A stretch of 64,000 nt of DNA from Aequorivita aquimaris (GCF_001573155.1 NZ_JRWG01000012.1:1-64000); one strand, 5' to 3'. Counted from the first letter of the stretch, positions 51,991-61,931 are shown. A program made the numbers and translations. The notes: generated by a model not told the origin, from the sequence alone.

Positions 51991-54507
51991 ATGGCAAAGA
52001 ATTTAGTGATAGTTGAGTCCCCGGCAAAAGCAAAAACCATTGAAAAATTTCTTGGAAAGGATTTCAAGGTTTCTTCCAGTTTTGGGCACATTGCAGATCT
52101 TCCATCCAAAGAATTGGGCGTGGACGTGGAAGGGGATTTTACACCTAAATATATAGTGAGCAGCGACAAAAAGAAGCTGGTGGCAGAATTGAAGTCGCTG
52201 TCCAAAAAAGCCGATATGGTTTGGCTGGCAAGTGATGAGGACCGCGAGGGAGAAGCCATTGCGTGGCATCTTGCCGAAGAATTGAAGCTGGACAAAAACA
52301 AGACCAAGCGCATTGTTTTTCACGAAATAACCAAGTCTGCCATTTTAAAAGCGATTGAAAACCCACGGCAGATTGATTATAATTTGGTAAACGCCCAACA
52401 AGCCCGTCGAGTTCTCGACCGTTTGGTGGGTTATGAGCTTTCACCGGTTCTTTGGAAAAAAGTGAAAGGTGGACTTTCCGCAGGGCGCGTTCAGTCGGTT
52501 GCCGTTCGGTTGATCGTGGAGCGCGAGCGCGAGATTGAAGCCTTTACGCCCGTAGGTTCCTATAGAATCGATGCCGAATTTACAACGCTTGAAGGCAGCA
52601 AGTTCAAGGCGAAACTTCCAAAGAATTTTGATACGGAAGAAGAAGCGCGCGAGTTTCTTCGGAAGAATTTGGGAGCTTCCTATAAAATTTCAGATTTAAC
52701 GAAAAAGCCCGCCAGCAAAAGCCCAGCGGCACCTTTTACCACTTCGACCTTACAACAGGAAGCAGCCCGGAAATTGTATTTTTCGGTTGGAAAAACGATG
52801 ACCATCGCGCAACGCTTGTACGAGGCCGGATTGATTACCTATATGCGTACCGACAGCGTAAACCTTAGCAACGACGCAAAAAACGCGGCGCAAAAGGAAA
52901 TTATTTCCTCTTACGGAAAGGAATACAGCAAACCCCGCGATTACAAGGGAAAAAGCAAGGGAGCGCAGGAAGCACACGAGGCCATCCGCCCGACGGATAT
53001 GACGCAACACAGTATTTCTGGCGACCACGACCAAGCGCGTTTGTACGATTTAATTTGGAAGCGAACCTTGGCTTCGCAAATGAGCGATGCGCAATTGGAG
53101 CGTACCAATGTGAAGATTGACGTGCTTTCCAAAGAAAAAGTTTCAGAAAATTTCACTGCAAATGGTGAAATGATAAAGTTTGACGGTTTCCTAAAAGTAT
53201 ATTTGGAAGGCACCGATTTTGAGGAAGAAGAGCAGGAAGGAATGTTGCCAAATATGAAAAACGGCGATTCACTTGAAAACAATTACATCACCGCTACCGA
53301 ACGCTTTACGCGTCCGCCGTACCGATACACGGAGGCGTCGTTGGTAAAGCAATTGGAGGAACTCGGCATCGGCCGTCCGTCAACTTACGCACCGACTATT
53401 TCAACCATCATCAGCAGAAATTATGTTGAAAAGGGAACCGTGGAAGGCGTAGAGCGAAAATATCTTCAGTTAACGCTTCAAAAGGAAAACATAAAAGATA
53501 AAACCTTGACCGAAACCGTTGGATCCGACAAAGGGAAATTGGTTCCCACAGATATCGGGATGATCGTGAACGACTTTTTGGTAGAACATTTCGAAAATAT
53601 TCTTGACTACAATTTCACCGCAAAAGTAGAACAGGATTTTGACGACATAGCCGAAGGCAAAGAGGAGTGGACCAAGATGATGAAGGATTTCTACGGAAAA
53701 TTCCATCCACGGGTAGAGCACGTTGAAGAAAATGCAGACCGCGAAAGTGGCGAGCGCATTTTGGGCGAAGACCCCGAAACGGGCAAAACCGTTTTGGTAC
53801 GCCTCGGAAAATACGGCCCCATGGCACAGATTGGTGCGCCGGAGGATGAGGAGAAGAAATTCGCGAGTCTCCGTCCAGACCAGCAATTACATTTGGTTAC
53901 TTTTGAGGAAGTGATGGACCTTTTCAAGCTTCCGAAGACTTTGGGCATTTATGAAAAAGAAGAAGTTGAGGTGAACAACGGTCGGTTTGGCCCGTATGTA
54001 CGCTTTGGAAAAACCTTTATTTCGCTTCCCAAGGGAATGGATCCTTTAGACGTGGATATGGCTTTTGCAAAGGAGCTGATTGAAGAAAAGAAAAAAGCAG
54101 ATGCACCTATATATATGTATGAGGATCTGCCAGTCCAAAAAGGGGTTGGACGTTTTGGCCCTTTTATAAAATGGAACAATATGTTCATCAACGTGAACAA
54201 AAAGTATGATTTTGACAATCTCTCGGATGAAGATATTGAAGAATTGATAGAGGACAAAAAGCAGAAAGAAATTGACAAGCTCATCAACGAATGGCCAGAT
54301 GAAAAAATACGGATTGAAAAAGCGCGATGGGGCCGTTTCAATATTATAAAAGGTAAGACAAAGGTTGAGCTGCCCAAAGGCACTGAGGCCGACAAGATAA
54401 CTTTGGAAGAGGCCAAGGATTTGCTTGATAAAAAAAGCCCAAAGAAAAAAACCGCGGCCAAAAAGAAAACCGCAACTAAGAAAAAAGCTACGGCCAAGAA
54501 AAAATAA
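51991..54507 (+). CDS. topA: DNA topoisomerase I (type IA)
   Basis: 838 residues. TOPRIM domain at the N-terminus (LVIVESPAKAKTIEKFLG, WLASDEDREGEAIAWH), type IA core with the catalytic Tyr284 in LITYMRTDS, and ELGIGRPSTYAPTISTI. The C-terminal part has Toprim_C repeat motifs (VNNGRFGPYVRFGKTFISLPKG, GVGRFGPFIKWN) instead of zinc fingers, then a Lys-rich tail with AKKKTATKKK-like repeats. It relaxes negative supercoils. Its stop overlaps the ATG of the next gene (TAATG), coupling it to the ureohydrolase-like gene just ahead of gldKLMN. Confidence 0.97.
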   Translation: MAKNLVIVESPAKAKTIEKFLGKDFKVSSSFGHIADLPSKELGVDVEGDFTPKYIVSSDKKKLVAELKSLSKKADMVWLASDEDREGEAIAWHLAEELKLDKNKTKRIVFHEITKSAILKAIENPRQIDYNLVNAQQARRVLDRLVGYELSPVLWKKVKGGLSAGRVQSVAVRLIVEREREIEAFTPVGSYRIDAEFTTLEGSKFKAKLPKNFDTEEEAREFLRKNLGASYKISDLTKKPASKSPAAPFTTSTLQQEAARKLYFSVGKTMTIAQRLYEAGLITYMRTDSVNLSNDAKNAAQKEIISSYGKEYSKPRDYKGKSKGAQEAHEAIRPTDMTQHSISGDHDQARLYDLIWKRTLASQMSDAQLERTNVKIDVLSKEKVSENFTANGEMIKFDGFLKVYLEGTDFEEEEQEGMLPNMKNGDSLENNYITATERFTRPPYRYTEASLVKQLEELGIGRPSTYAPTISTIISRNYVEKGTVEGVERKYLQLTLQKENIKDKTLTETVGSDKGKLVPTDIGMIVNDFLVEHFENILDYNFTAKVEQDFDDIAEGKEEWTKMMKDFYGKFHPRVEHVEENADRESGERILGEDPETGKTVLVRLGKYGPMAQIGAPEDEEKKFASLRPDQQLHLVTFEEVMDLFKLPKTLGIYEKEEVEVNNGRFGPYVRFGKTFISLPKGMDPLDVDMAFAKELIEEKKKADAPIYMYEDLPVQKGVGRFGPFIKWNNMFINVNKKYDFDNLSDEDIEELIEDKKQKEIDKLINEWPDEKIRIEKARWGRFNIIKGKTKVELPKGTEADKITLEEAKDLLDKKSPKKKTAAKKKTATKKKATAKKK

Positions 54508-55670
54508 TGATAGAATTTTTAACCCCAGTTTCAAAAAAAGTTTTGGCACACCGGGAAATTCTGCCGCCCGGAACATTGGGAAAACAAATTACGGCCCACT
54601 CCAAAACAGGGGAGCTACCTAACTTGAAAGCCGTAAAATTTGCAATTCTCGGCATAAAGGAAAACCGTGCCGATGAGAATTTCATTGGAGGAAAGATATC
54701 TTTTGACCCATATAGAAAAGCTCTTTATTCATTATATCCCGGAAATTGGAATTATAACATAATTGACCTTGGCGATATAGAAAGAGGTGAGACAGCCGAA
54801 GATACTCGCTTTGCTGCCAAAGAAGTAATAGCTGCCCTTTTACAAAAAAATATTGTACCATTGGTCCTTGGTGGAAGCCAGGATTTGGCTTTTGCACAAT
54901 ATCGGGCGTATGACGGTTTGGAAGGAATGGTCAATGTGGTAAATGTTGATAACCGTTTTGACCTTGGAAATGCTGAGCTGCCAATTTCAAATAAATCCTA
55001 TGTAGGAAAAATGGTAGTTGAACAGCCCTATAATCTTTTTAATTACAGTGTTTTGGGCTATCAATCATTTTTTAACGCCCCACAGGAGATTGCTTTGATG
55101 GACAAATTGTTCTTCGATGCCTACAGATTAGGTGAAGTTTGTACAGACATTACAGTGGTAGAACCAATAATGCGCGATGCAGATATGGTAACCTTAGATG
55201 TTTCCGCAATAAAAAGTGCAGAATTAAGTTATAAAAATAACGATAGCCCCAATGGTTTTGATGGACGAGAAATTTGCGCCATTTCCCGATATGCCGGAAT
55301 CAGCAATAAAGTGAAATCTTTTGGCGTTTATGAATTGAGCGATTCCATTGAAAGTAAGAGCGGCGCAATGCTTGTAGCGCAAATATTTTGGTATTTTATT
55401 GAAGGCTATAATTTTAGGGTTGAAGATGATGATTTTGATAACGAAAATCTCTTCACCACTTATAAAGTACCGATAGAAGATGAAGTTTTGGAATTTAAGA
55501 AAAGTAATAAAACTGAAAGATGGTGGATTGTTTTGCCTTTTCTTTCAAATGTTAATAATAAATTAAAAAGACGAACGTTATTACCTTGCACTTATGGCGA
55601 ATATTTGGGTGCATGCAATCAGGAAATTCCTGAACGGTGGTTAAAGGCCCGCCACAAAAATGAAGTATAA
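54507..55670 (+). CDS. Ureohydrolase (arginase/formimidoylglutamase)-fold protein with lost metal ligands
   Basis: 387 residues aligned to the arginase/HutG fold, but the binuclear manganese ligands are altered. The GGxH motif reads LGGSQD (Gln125 for His), DAHxD reads VDNRFD (residues 148-152, His replaced by Arg), and DxD reads LDVS (Asp231, Ser233). The frame is intact and long, with a normal fold outline, so it looks like a maintained non-catalytic protein. The stop of topA overlaps its start. About 110 bases later begins gldKLMN. A structural or binding role, perhaps linked to gliding or secretion, is suggested only by position. Confidence 0.8.
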   Translation: MIEFLTPVSKKVLAHREILPPGTLGKQITAHSKTGELPNLKAVKFAILGIKENRADENFIGGKISFDPYRKALYSLYPGNWNYNIIDLGDIERGETAEDTRFAAKEVIAALLQKNIVPLVLGGSQDLAFAQYRAYDGLEGMVNVVNVDNRFDLGNAELPISNKSYVGKMVVEQPYNLFNYSVLGYQSFFNAPQEIALMDKLFFDAYRLGEVCTDITVVEPIMRDADMVTLDVSAIKSAELSYKNNDSPNGFDGREICAISRYAGISNKVKSFGVYELSDSIESKSGAMLVAQIFWYFIEGYNFRVEDDDFDNENLFTTYKVPIEDEVLEFKKSNKTERWWIVLPFLSNVNNKLKRRTLLPCTYGEYLGACNQEIPERWLKARHKNEV

Positions 55671-55718
55671 TCAAACAACACAAGTAAAAACGGGGATCAA
55701 GGGTTTTTCAAAAAAAAA

Positions 55719-55749
55719 TTGTTTTTTTGAAATTTTATAGATAGGTTTA
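55719..55749 (+). promoter_or_regulatory. Candidate promoter of gldK
   Basis: TTG (55719-55721), 20-base spacer, TAGGTTTA (55742-55749), one mismatch to TAnnTTTG, 34 bases before the gldK ATG at 55784. Confidence 0.4.
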
Positions 55750-55783
55750 CGCCCTTGAATCTCGAAATTTAACCTAAATACCT

Positions 55784-57157
55784 ATGAAGAAGTTTATTGC
55801 ATTAACTGCGATCGTTGCCTTTTTGTTCAGTTGTAACTCCGGAGACCGAGGAGAACTGGTGGGGGCAAAAGGTAAAAAATGGTATCCTCAAAAGCCTTAC
55901 GGAATGACGCTTATCCCAGGTGGATCCTTCATCATGGGTAAAAGTGATGATGATTTTGTTGCCGTGAACGATGCGCCAACAAAGACGGTTACCGTACGTT
56001 CATTTTATATGGACGAAACTGAAATAACCAATTCTGAATATCGCCAATTTGTTAACTGGGTTAGAGATTCTACAGTAAGATTGCGTCTTGCTATTATGGC
56101 CGATGAGGTGGGTGCAACCCCTGGAGATGGAGGAATCGGTGAATTTGCTTTTGTTGATCAAGAGAATGAAGAGATGACGCCATACCAACAGTATATGTAT
56201 GACAATTACTTTGGGATGGGTGAAGATTATTACGCCGGTAGAAAACTGAACGATAAAGTAGATTTGATTTGGGACACTTCAGAATACCCAGACGAATACT
56301 ATTCTGAAGTAATGGATACAATGTATATTCCTACGGAAGAAGCCTATAATGGTCAACGTACCATTGATGTTAGTAAGTTGAATTTCCAATATACCTATAT
56401 GGATATTGAATCTGCAGCAAGAGACAAAACCAAGAGACGAAAAGACTTCATCAAAAAAGAAGAATTGAATATTTATCCAGATACTACAGTGTGGATTAAG
56501 GATTTCAACTATTCATATAACGAGCCAATGCACAACGATTATTTCTGGCACGAGGCTTATGGCGATTACCCTGTTGTTGGCGTTAGCTGGAAGCAAGCAA
56601 AAGCATTCTGTGCTTGGAGAACTTTGTATAAGAATTCATACCAAAAATCTAAAAAGAAGAATTTCGTAAACTCTTTCCGTCTTCCCGGTGAAGCAGAGTG
56701 GGAGTACGCTGCTCGCGGTGGTCTGGAGTCGGCAACCTATCCTTGGGGTGGGCCGTATGCTAAAAATGACCGAGGTTGTTTTATGGCAAACTTTAAGCCT
56801 TTACGTGGCGATTACGCTGCAGACCAGGCGCTATATACAGTTGAGGCTAAATCTTATGAGCCTAATGATTACAACTTATACAATATGGCAGGAAACGTTT
56901 CGGAATGGGTGGCTTCTTCGTATGATCCCGCTTCATATGACTACACCTCCACTATGAATCCAAACGTTAATGATCCCGATAATATGCGAAAAGTAGTACG
57001 CGGTGGTTCGTGGAAAGATGTTGCATATTTCTTACAAGTAAGTACCCGTGATTATGAATATGCAGACTCTGCCAGAAGCTATATCGGTTTCAGGACTGTA
57101 CAGGATTACATGGGAACTGATGTTGTTCTTAACCAAAACTTTGGCGATGCTCGCTAA
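55784..57157 (+). CDS. gldK: Gliding motility lipoprotein GldK
   Basis: 457 residues with lipobox MKKFIALTAIVAFLFSC (Cys17). A formylglycine-generating-enzyme-like (FGE-sulfatase) domain covers most of the chain: MTLIPGGSFIMG, DETEITNSEYRQFV, RLPGEAEWEYAARGG, GNVSEWVAS, and VRGGSWKDVAY. GldK is an outer membrane lipoprotein that forms a periplasmic ring with GldN in the type IX secretion/gliding machine. It is the first gene of gldK-gldL-gldM-gldN, in the canonical order. Confidence 0.96.
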   Translation: MKKFIALTAIVAFLFSCNSGDRGELVGAKGKKWYPQKPYGMTLIPGGSFIMGKSDDDFVAVNDAPTKTVTVRSFYMDETEITNSEYRQFVNWVRDSTVRLRLAIMADEVGATPGDGGIGEFAFVDQENEEMTPYQQYMYDNYFGMGEDYYAGRKLNDKVDLIWDTSEYPDEYYSEVMDTMYIPTEEAYNGQRTIDVSKLNFQYTYMDIESAARDKTKRRKDFIKKEELNIYPDTTVWIKDFNYSYNEPMHNDYFWHEAYGDYPVVGVSWKQAKAFCAWRTLYKNSYQKSKKKNFVNSFRLPGEAEWEYAARGGLESATYPWGGPYAKNDRGCFMANFKPLRGDYAADQALYTVEAKSYEPNDYNLYNMAGNVSEWVASSYDPASYDYTSTMNPNVNDPDNMRKVVRGGSWKDVAYFLQVSTRDYEYADSARSYIGFRTVQDYMGTDVVLNQNFGDAR

Positions 57158-57222
57158 TATTCCCTTATTTACTAAACTAAAATAACCTTAATCAAAAACT
57201 CTCAACTAAAAATTTAAGTATT

Positions 57223-57870
57223 ATGGCACAATCAAGATCATCAAAAAAATTATTTAATATGGCCTATGGCCTTGGGGCATCTATTGTAATTTTAGGAGCG
57301 CTTTTCAAAATTCTTCACTGGGAATTAGGTCCCTTAAATGGAGGTCTTCTTTTGGCAATTGGGCTTATTACCGAGGCAATTATTTTCGCAATCTCTGCTT
57401 TTGAGCCAGTAGATGACGATTTAGATTGGTCATTGGTTTATCCTGAATTGGCTGGTGGAACCGCACAAGAAAGAAAAAAGAAAGAGCCTGAAGATGCACA
57501 AGGACTTCTTTCTAAAAAGTTGGATGAAATGCTTAAGGAGGCTCGTATCGATTCAGAGTTAATGAACAGTCTTTCAACCAGCATCCGTTCTTTTGAAGGT
57601 GCCACAAAAAGTATGGCGCCTACTGCTGAAGCAATGAACTCTACTAAAAAATATAGCGAGGAAATGGCATTGGCAGCAGCTCAAATGGATTCTTTGAACA
57701 GCTTGTACAAAGTACAGATTGAGTCTACCAGCCGTCAAGCAGAAGCTAACCAAGCAGTTGCTGAAAATGCGGAACAATTAAAACAACAAATGCAGCACTT
57801 GGCTACCAACCTTTCTTCATTGAACGGTGTTTACGGAGGTATGCTATCTGCAATGACTAATAGAAACTAA
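57223..57870 (+). CDS. gldL: Gliding motility protein GldL
   Basis: 215 residues. Two transmembrane helices near the N-terminus (about 12-31 and 38-56), with the motif FKILHWELGPLNGG between them, including the acidic residue (Glu) that in GldL is linked to proton-driven rotation. A long cytoplasmic helical region follows (about 80-215) with many Ala/Gln/Glu. GldL and GldM form the inner-membrane motor of the type IX system. Spacing to gldK is 65 bases and to gldM 44 bases. Confidence 0.95.
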   Translation: MAQSRSSKKLFNMAYGLGASIVILGALFKILHWELGPLNGGLLLAIGLITEAIIFAISAFEPVDDDLDWSLVYPELAGGTAQERKKKEPEDAQGLLSKKLDEMLKEARIDSELMNSLSTSIRSFEGATKSMAPTAEAMNSTKKYSEEMALAAAQMDSLNSLYKVQIESTSRQAEANQAVAENAEQLKQQMQHLATNLSSLNGVYGGMLSAMTNRN

Positions 57871-57914
57871 GATAGGTTTTCACCTTAATTATTAATCTTT
57901 AAAAAAGAATAAAA

Positions 57915-59489
57915 ATGGCAGGAGGAAAACTATCCCCAAGGCAGAAGATGATTAACCTGATGTATCTGGTTTTCATCGCAATGCTTGCACTGAATATGTC
58001 CAAAGAAGTATTATCGGCTTTTGGACTACTTAATGAAAAAATATCTGACGCAAATGTGGCTACTTCACAGCGTAACACTGCTTTTATGGAAGGTTTGGCT
58101 ATAAAGGCCAGTGATGAACCTGCACAATATGCAGCTGTTGAAGCAAAAGCAAAGGAAATTTCCCAAATTTCTGATGAGTATGATGCATACCTTACTACTC
58201 TTAAGTCCGCTTCACTTGAAAATATTGAAGACCCGACAGACTATGAAGTAATGGACAAGCCGGATTACTTTAACAATTTGTTCTTTACCGGAGATAAATA
58301 CAAAGAAGGGGGACAGGAATTTTTGAATAAAATGGATGAATATCGCACAAAAATGATAGCGGTTCTATCTGATACCGCTCTTGCAAAAGTGGCCGGTATA
58401 GAAGATATCAAAAAATCTATTGAAGCAAACTTTTCTACAGCCCCGGTAACCAATCGTGACGGAAAGGAAGTAGCTTGGTTAAATTATAACTATGAAGGCT
58501 TTCCTCTAGTTGCATCTTTGACTAAATTGACACAAATTCAAGCAGATATTAAAACAACTAAAAGCGAAGTTTTACAAAGAATGCTAGCAGGGCAACAGGC
58601 AGCTGCACTATCGTTCAGTAATTATTCAACCTTATTGGAAACTTCAAAGTCTGCGTACTACTCTGGTGAAAAATTTGATGGAGCAATTGTATTGGGTCGT
58701 ACAGATGAGAGTACTAAACCAAAAAGAGCCGAATTGACTTTGGACGGAAGAAAACTTGTTGAAGGTACAGATTATACTTTTGAAGGTGGTAAAGTGAAAT
58801 TGAATGTAAGCGCTGGCTCACCGGGTGACCATAAAATTGAAGGAATCCTTTACTATGGTGAAGGAGGAGAGGAAACTGAAGTAGAAGTTAATAGGTCTTT
58901 CGCAACAATTTCATTGCCTAATTCTGCGGTAATAGCAGCTGATAAGATGAATGTTGTTTACCGTGGTGTAGATAACCCAATGACGGTTTCTATTCCAGGT
59001 ATTCCCGATAATAAGGTAAATGCATCAGCACCAGGACTTTCAAGAGTATCAGGCAGCAAATATGTAATGCGACCAGGATCTGGTAGAACAGTTACAATTT
59101 CTGCAACAGGTACATTACCTGATGGAAAACCTGTAGGTTCAAAATCTGAGTTCCGTATTAAGGATATTCCACCACCAGTTGGCGCCATTCGTGGTGAAAC
59201 TGGAATTGTGCGTATGGAGCGCGGCGGTCTTGAAATTTCTTCGGTATCTGCAGTATTGCCAGATTTCGATTTTGATGTAAATCTTAATGTTACAGGCTTT
59301 AGTTTTAAAGTTTCTGGACAACCAACCGTTCGTGTAAACGGAACTAAGTTGGATGGAGCTGCCAAAGGTGCTCTAAGAAGGGCTGGAAGAGGTGAAACTG
59401 TTCAAATTTTTGATATCAATGCAAATGTTGCCGGTAGTGGCGTAATGCTTAAGAAAACATCTCCAGTTATTATTGAATTGACAAACTAA
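57915..59489 (+). CDS. gldM: Gliding motility protein GldM
   Basis: 524 residues. A single N-terminal transmembrane helix (about 14-34, INLMYLVFIAMLALNMSKEVL) anchors a large periplasmic part: a helical bundle (about 35-215) and beta-rich domains (about 220-524) with segments such as PGIPDNKVNASAPGLSRVSG and VRMERGGLEISSVSAVLPDFDFDVNLNVTGFSF. GldM couples the inner-membrane GldL motor to the GldK/GldN ring. Length is normal. Confidence 0.95.
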   Translation: MAGGKLSPRQKMINLMYLVFIAMLALNMSKEVLSAFGLLNEKISDANVATSQRNTAFMEGLAIKASDEPAQYAAVEAKAKEISQISDEYDAYLTTLKSASLENIEDPTDYEVMDKPDYFNNLFFTGDKYKEGGQEFLNKMDEYRTKMIAVLSDTALAKVAGIEDIKKSIEANFSTAPVTNRDGKEVAWLNYNYEGFPLVASLTKLTQIQADIKTTKSEVLQRMLAGQQAAALSFSNYSTLLETSKSAYYSGEKFDGAIVLGRTDESTKPKRAELTLDGRKLVEGTDYTFEGGKVKLNVSAGSPGDHKIEGILYYGEGGEETEVEVNRSFATISLPNSAVIAADKMNVVYRGVDNPMTVSIPGIPDNKVNASAPGLSRVSGSKYVMRPGSGRTVTISATGTLPDGKPVGSKSEFRIKDIPPPVGAIRGETGIVRMERGGLEISSVSAVLPDFDFDVNLNVTGFSFKVSGQPTVRVNGTKLDGAAKGALRRAGRGETVQIFDINANVAGSGVMLKKTSPVIIELTN

Positions 59490-59511
59490 TTTTAGTATAA
59501 AACCCTATAGT

Positions 59512-60411
59512 ATGAATTTGAAAAATGTTGTTTTATGTGTTTTTGGTCTTGGAATGGCCGCTAGTGCTAGTGCACAAGTGAACATTTTGAACGCTAAAAC
59601 CCCTGAAGATATAGGCAAAAAGACTGAAGCGCAGATTGCTTATGATAATGATGAGCCATTACCTTATGGTTACACGGATGAGCGCGATGTGTTGTGGTCC
59701 AAAACTACTTGGGAAATTATTGATCTTGATGAAAGAGTCAACTTTCCTTTGTATTACCCTATTGATACAAACAACATTGGTGCGGACAGACGCTCTCTTT
59801 ATGATGTTTTGGTAAAAAACATTAAAAATGGAAAAATAGAAAGCGTTTACGCAGATTCCTATTTTACTGAAAAGCGTACCCTACAGGATATCGAAGCTTC
59901 CTTGGTTTATAGCGATACTACCGATTTGGGTATCGAGCAGTATAACGCTGAAGGAACCGTAGATCCACAATACGTACGTCGTTTTTCTTTAGATGCTGGC
60001 GATATAGAAGAGTGGCACATTAGAGGCTATTGGTATCTAGACAAGCGCCAAGGTGAGCTTAAATATCGTATGTTGGGAATTTGTCCAGTAGCGAATGAAG
60101 CACGTTCCAAAGCATTCCCGGAAGATGGAATTGATTCGAAGGTTGAGCTTTTTTGGGTATGGTTCCCAGGCGCACGTGAAGTTTTACACGAGGCAAAAGC
60201 TTTCAATAGAAAAAATACATCGCAACCCATTTCATACGACCACTTGTTAAATTCACGACGTTTTAACGCCGTAATCTATAAAGAAGATAACGTACAGGGC
60301 GATAGGGATGTAAAAGATTACATCAATGATAATGCGCTTATGCAATTGTTGGAGTCTGAAAGAATCAAAGAACAAATACGTAACATAGAAATAGATTTGT
60401 GGAATTATTAA
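59512..60411 (+). CDS. gldN: Gliding motility protein GldN
   Basis: 299 residues with a signal peptide (MNLKNVVLCVFGLGMAASASAQ) and no lipobox. Family features include LWSKTTWEIIDLDERVNFPLYYP, WHIRGYWYLDKRQGELKYRMLGICPVA and SYDHLLNSRRFNAVIYKEDNVQGDRDVKDYI. GldN associates with GldK in the periplasmic ring of the type IX apparatus. It is the last gene of the cluster and is closed by a strong hairpin terminator. Confidence 0.95.
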   Translation: MNLKNVVLCVFGLGMAASASAQVNILNAKTPEDIGKKTEAQIAYDNDEPLPYGYTDERDVLWSKTTWEIIDLDERVNFPLYYPIDTNNIGADRRSLYDVLVKNIKNGKIESVYADSYFTEKRTLQDIEASLVYSDTTDLGIEQYNAEGTVDPQYVRRFSLDAGDIEEWHIRGYWYLDKRQGELKYRMLGICPVANEARSKAFPEDGIDSKVELFWVWFPGAREVLHEAKAFNRKNTSQPISYDHLLNSRRFNAVIYKEDNVQGDRDVKDYINDNALMQLLESERIKEQIRNIEIDLWNY

Positions 60412-60437
60412 TCAATTAGTAAAACCATACTTTTAAG

Positions 60438-60479
60438 AAAACCCTTCAAGTTTCATTTTCGGAAATTGAAGGGTTTTTT
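60438..60479 (+). terminator. Terminator after gldN
   Basis: Stem AACCCTTCAA (60440-60449) / TTGAAGGGTT (60467-60476), extended by inner TTTC/GGAAA pairing, followed by a T-run. Confidence 0.88.
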
Positions 60480-60490
60480 ATATCACAATA

Positions 60491-61534
60491 ATGATTGAAA
60501 AAGATTACATAATCGTAGGGCTCGGGATTGCGGGAATAACTTTGTGCGAACAGCTCCAAAGCAACAGGAAAAGCTTTGTGGTGATTGATAGCGGCGCAGA
60601 AGGATCTACGGCAAAGTCTGGCGGGGTTTTTAACCCAACAGTGCTTAAACGCTTCACGGCGGCTTGGAACGCCTCAGCTTTTTTTCCGGTGGCGGTTAAT
60701 TTCTATAAAACCCTGTCGGGAAAGCTTGGAAAAGATTTTTTTGTTGAAACTCCAATTTTTAGAATTTTCAAAAGTGTGGAAGAGCAGAACAATTGGTCTG
60801 TTGCAAGCGATAAAAATGAGCTCCGGCAATTTCTTTCCTCAGAATTTTTAAAGAATGATAATCCCGCTATCGAAGCTCCTTTCGGATATGGAAAAATTTT
60901 GGGTACGGCCCAAATACAAACCGATATTTTACTTTCAGAGTATCGAAATCTTCTTTTAAAAGCAAATGGTTTGCTTGCGGAAGTATTTCAATACAATGAC
61001 GTTTTTCAAAAAGAAAACGGAGTGGTTTATAAAAACATTTCAGCAAAGAAAATCATTTTCGCCGAAGGCGCCCAAGCAGTTGAAAACCCCTTTTTCCCAA
61101 AGCATACGTTAATTGGAAACAAAGGCGAATACCTAATTATTAAAGTTCCGGAACTTAAGCTGAAAACGCTTTTAAAAGGCTCCGTATATGTAATTCCAAT
61201 GGGGAATGACCAATACAAAGTTGGGGCAACATACAGCCGTGATGATTACAGCCTTCATACTACAAACGAAGCAAAAGAAGAAATACTATTAAAATTGAAA
61301 ACCGTTATTAATTGCCCTTTCCAATTAATAGGACATACTGCGGGTGTAAGGCCCACTACCAAGGATCATAGGCCCTTACTGGGAAGCTTTAAAGAAAATC
61401 CGAATTTTATATTTTTTAATGGTTTGGGCTCTCGCGGTTTTTTGATGGCGCCCTTACTTTCGGAAATCCTTTTTAATTATTTGGAAAATGATACACCCAT
61501 ACCAACGGAAATGGATATTCTAAGAATGGTTTAA
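60491..61534 (+). CDS. FAD-dependent oxidoreductase (DAO family)
   Basis: 347 residues. N-terminal Rossmann dinucleotide motif DYIIVGLGIAGITLCEQL (GxGxxG), then VVIDSGAEGSTAKSGGVFNP with the acidic ribose-binding Asp, and the C-terminal FAD-binding region HTAGVRPTTKDHRPLLG ... FNGLGSRGFLMAPLLSEILF. This matches the D-amino acid oxidase/glycine oxidase-like family (DAO). The substrate is unknown. It follows the gldN terminator, so it is probably a separate transcript. Confidence 0.88.
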   Translation: MIEKDYIIVGLGIAGITLCEQLQSNRKSFVVIDSGAEGSTAKSGGVFNPTVLKRFTAAWNASAFFPVAVNFYKTLSGKLGKDFFVETPIFRIFKSVEEQNNWSVASDKNELRQFLSSEFLKNDNPAIEAPFGYGKILGTAQIQTDILLSEYRNLLLKANGLLAEVFQYNDVFQKENGVVYKNISAKKIIFAEGAQAVENPFFPKHTLIGNKGEYLIIKVPELKLKTLLKGSVYVIPMGNDQYKVGATYSRDDYSLHTTNEAKEEILLKLKTVINCPFQLIGHTAGVRPTTKDHRPLLGSFKENPNFIFFNGLGSRGFLMAPLLSEILFNYLENDTPIPTEMDILRMV

Positions 61535-61544
61535 AATATTCTAT

Positions 61545-61931
61545 TTAGGCTTCAGCCTTATTTTTGTCATACTTCATAAAAAAGTTGATCCAAATATTTC
61601 GGGAAACTCTTAAAATAAGCGGAAGCATTAAAACCAAAGTCACTATTATCGCCAAAAATGTATAATTTCTATCCAGCCCGATAAAAAAATAGGCAATTAT
61701 AAAAGCTGCAACCGCAATGGCCACACCCACCGCATAACTTACATACATGGCACCGTAAAAAAAAGAAGGCTCAATTTTAAATTTCGTGTTGCAATGGCTG
61801 CAACGTTCGTGCATTTTCAAGGCTTTTGAGAGTTTGTAAGGATTGCGTTCTACGTACATTTCACCTTTATGGCACACTGGGCAAGTTCCCGTAAAAATAC
61901 TGTAGAGTTTGGAGCCTTTAAGGAATTGCAT
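61545..61931 (-). CDS. DUF983 family membrane protein
   Basis: 128 residues from ATG 61931 (MQFLKGSKLYSIFTGTCPVC); an in-frame ATG at 61964 is possible but adds 11 residues not typical of the family. An N-terminal zinc-ribbon-like site (CPVCHKGEM and CSHCNTKF) is followed by two transmembrane helices (about 59-81 and 87-107). DUF983 proteins often lie near cytochrome oxidase or unrelated genes; function is unknown. It is convergent with the oxidoreductase gene and divergent from the ABC-F gene. Confidence 0.85.
   Translation of the reverse strand: MQFLKGSKLYSIFTGTCPVCHKGEMYVERNPYKLSKALKMHERCSHCNTKFKIEPSFFYGAMYVSYAVGVAIAVAAFIIAYFFIGLDRNYTFLAIIVTLVLMLPLILRVSRNIWINFFMKYDKNKAEA

Noticed and set aside
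53949-54497. 182-codon minus-strand ORF within topA
   Set aside because: Antisense to the well-conserved C-terminal domain and Lys-rich tail of topA.
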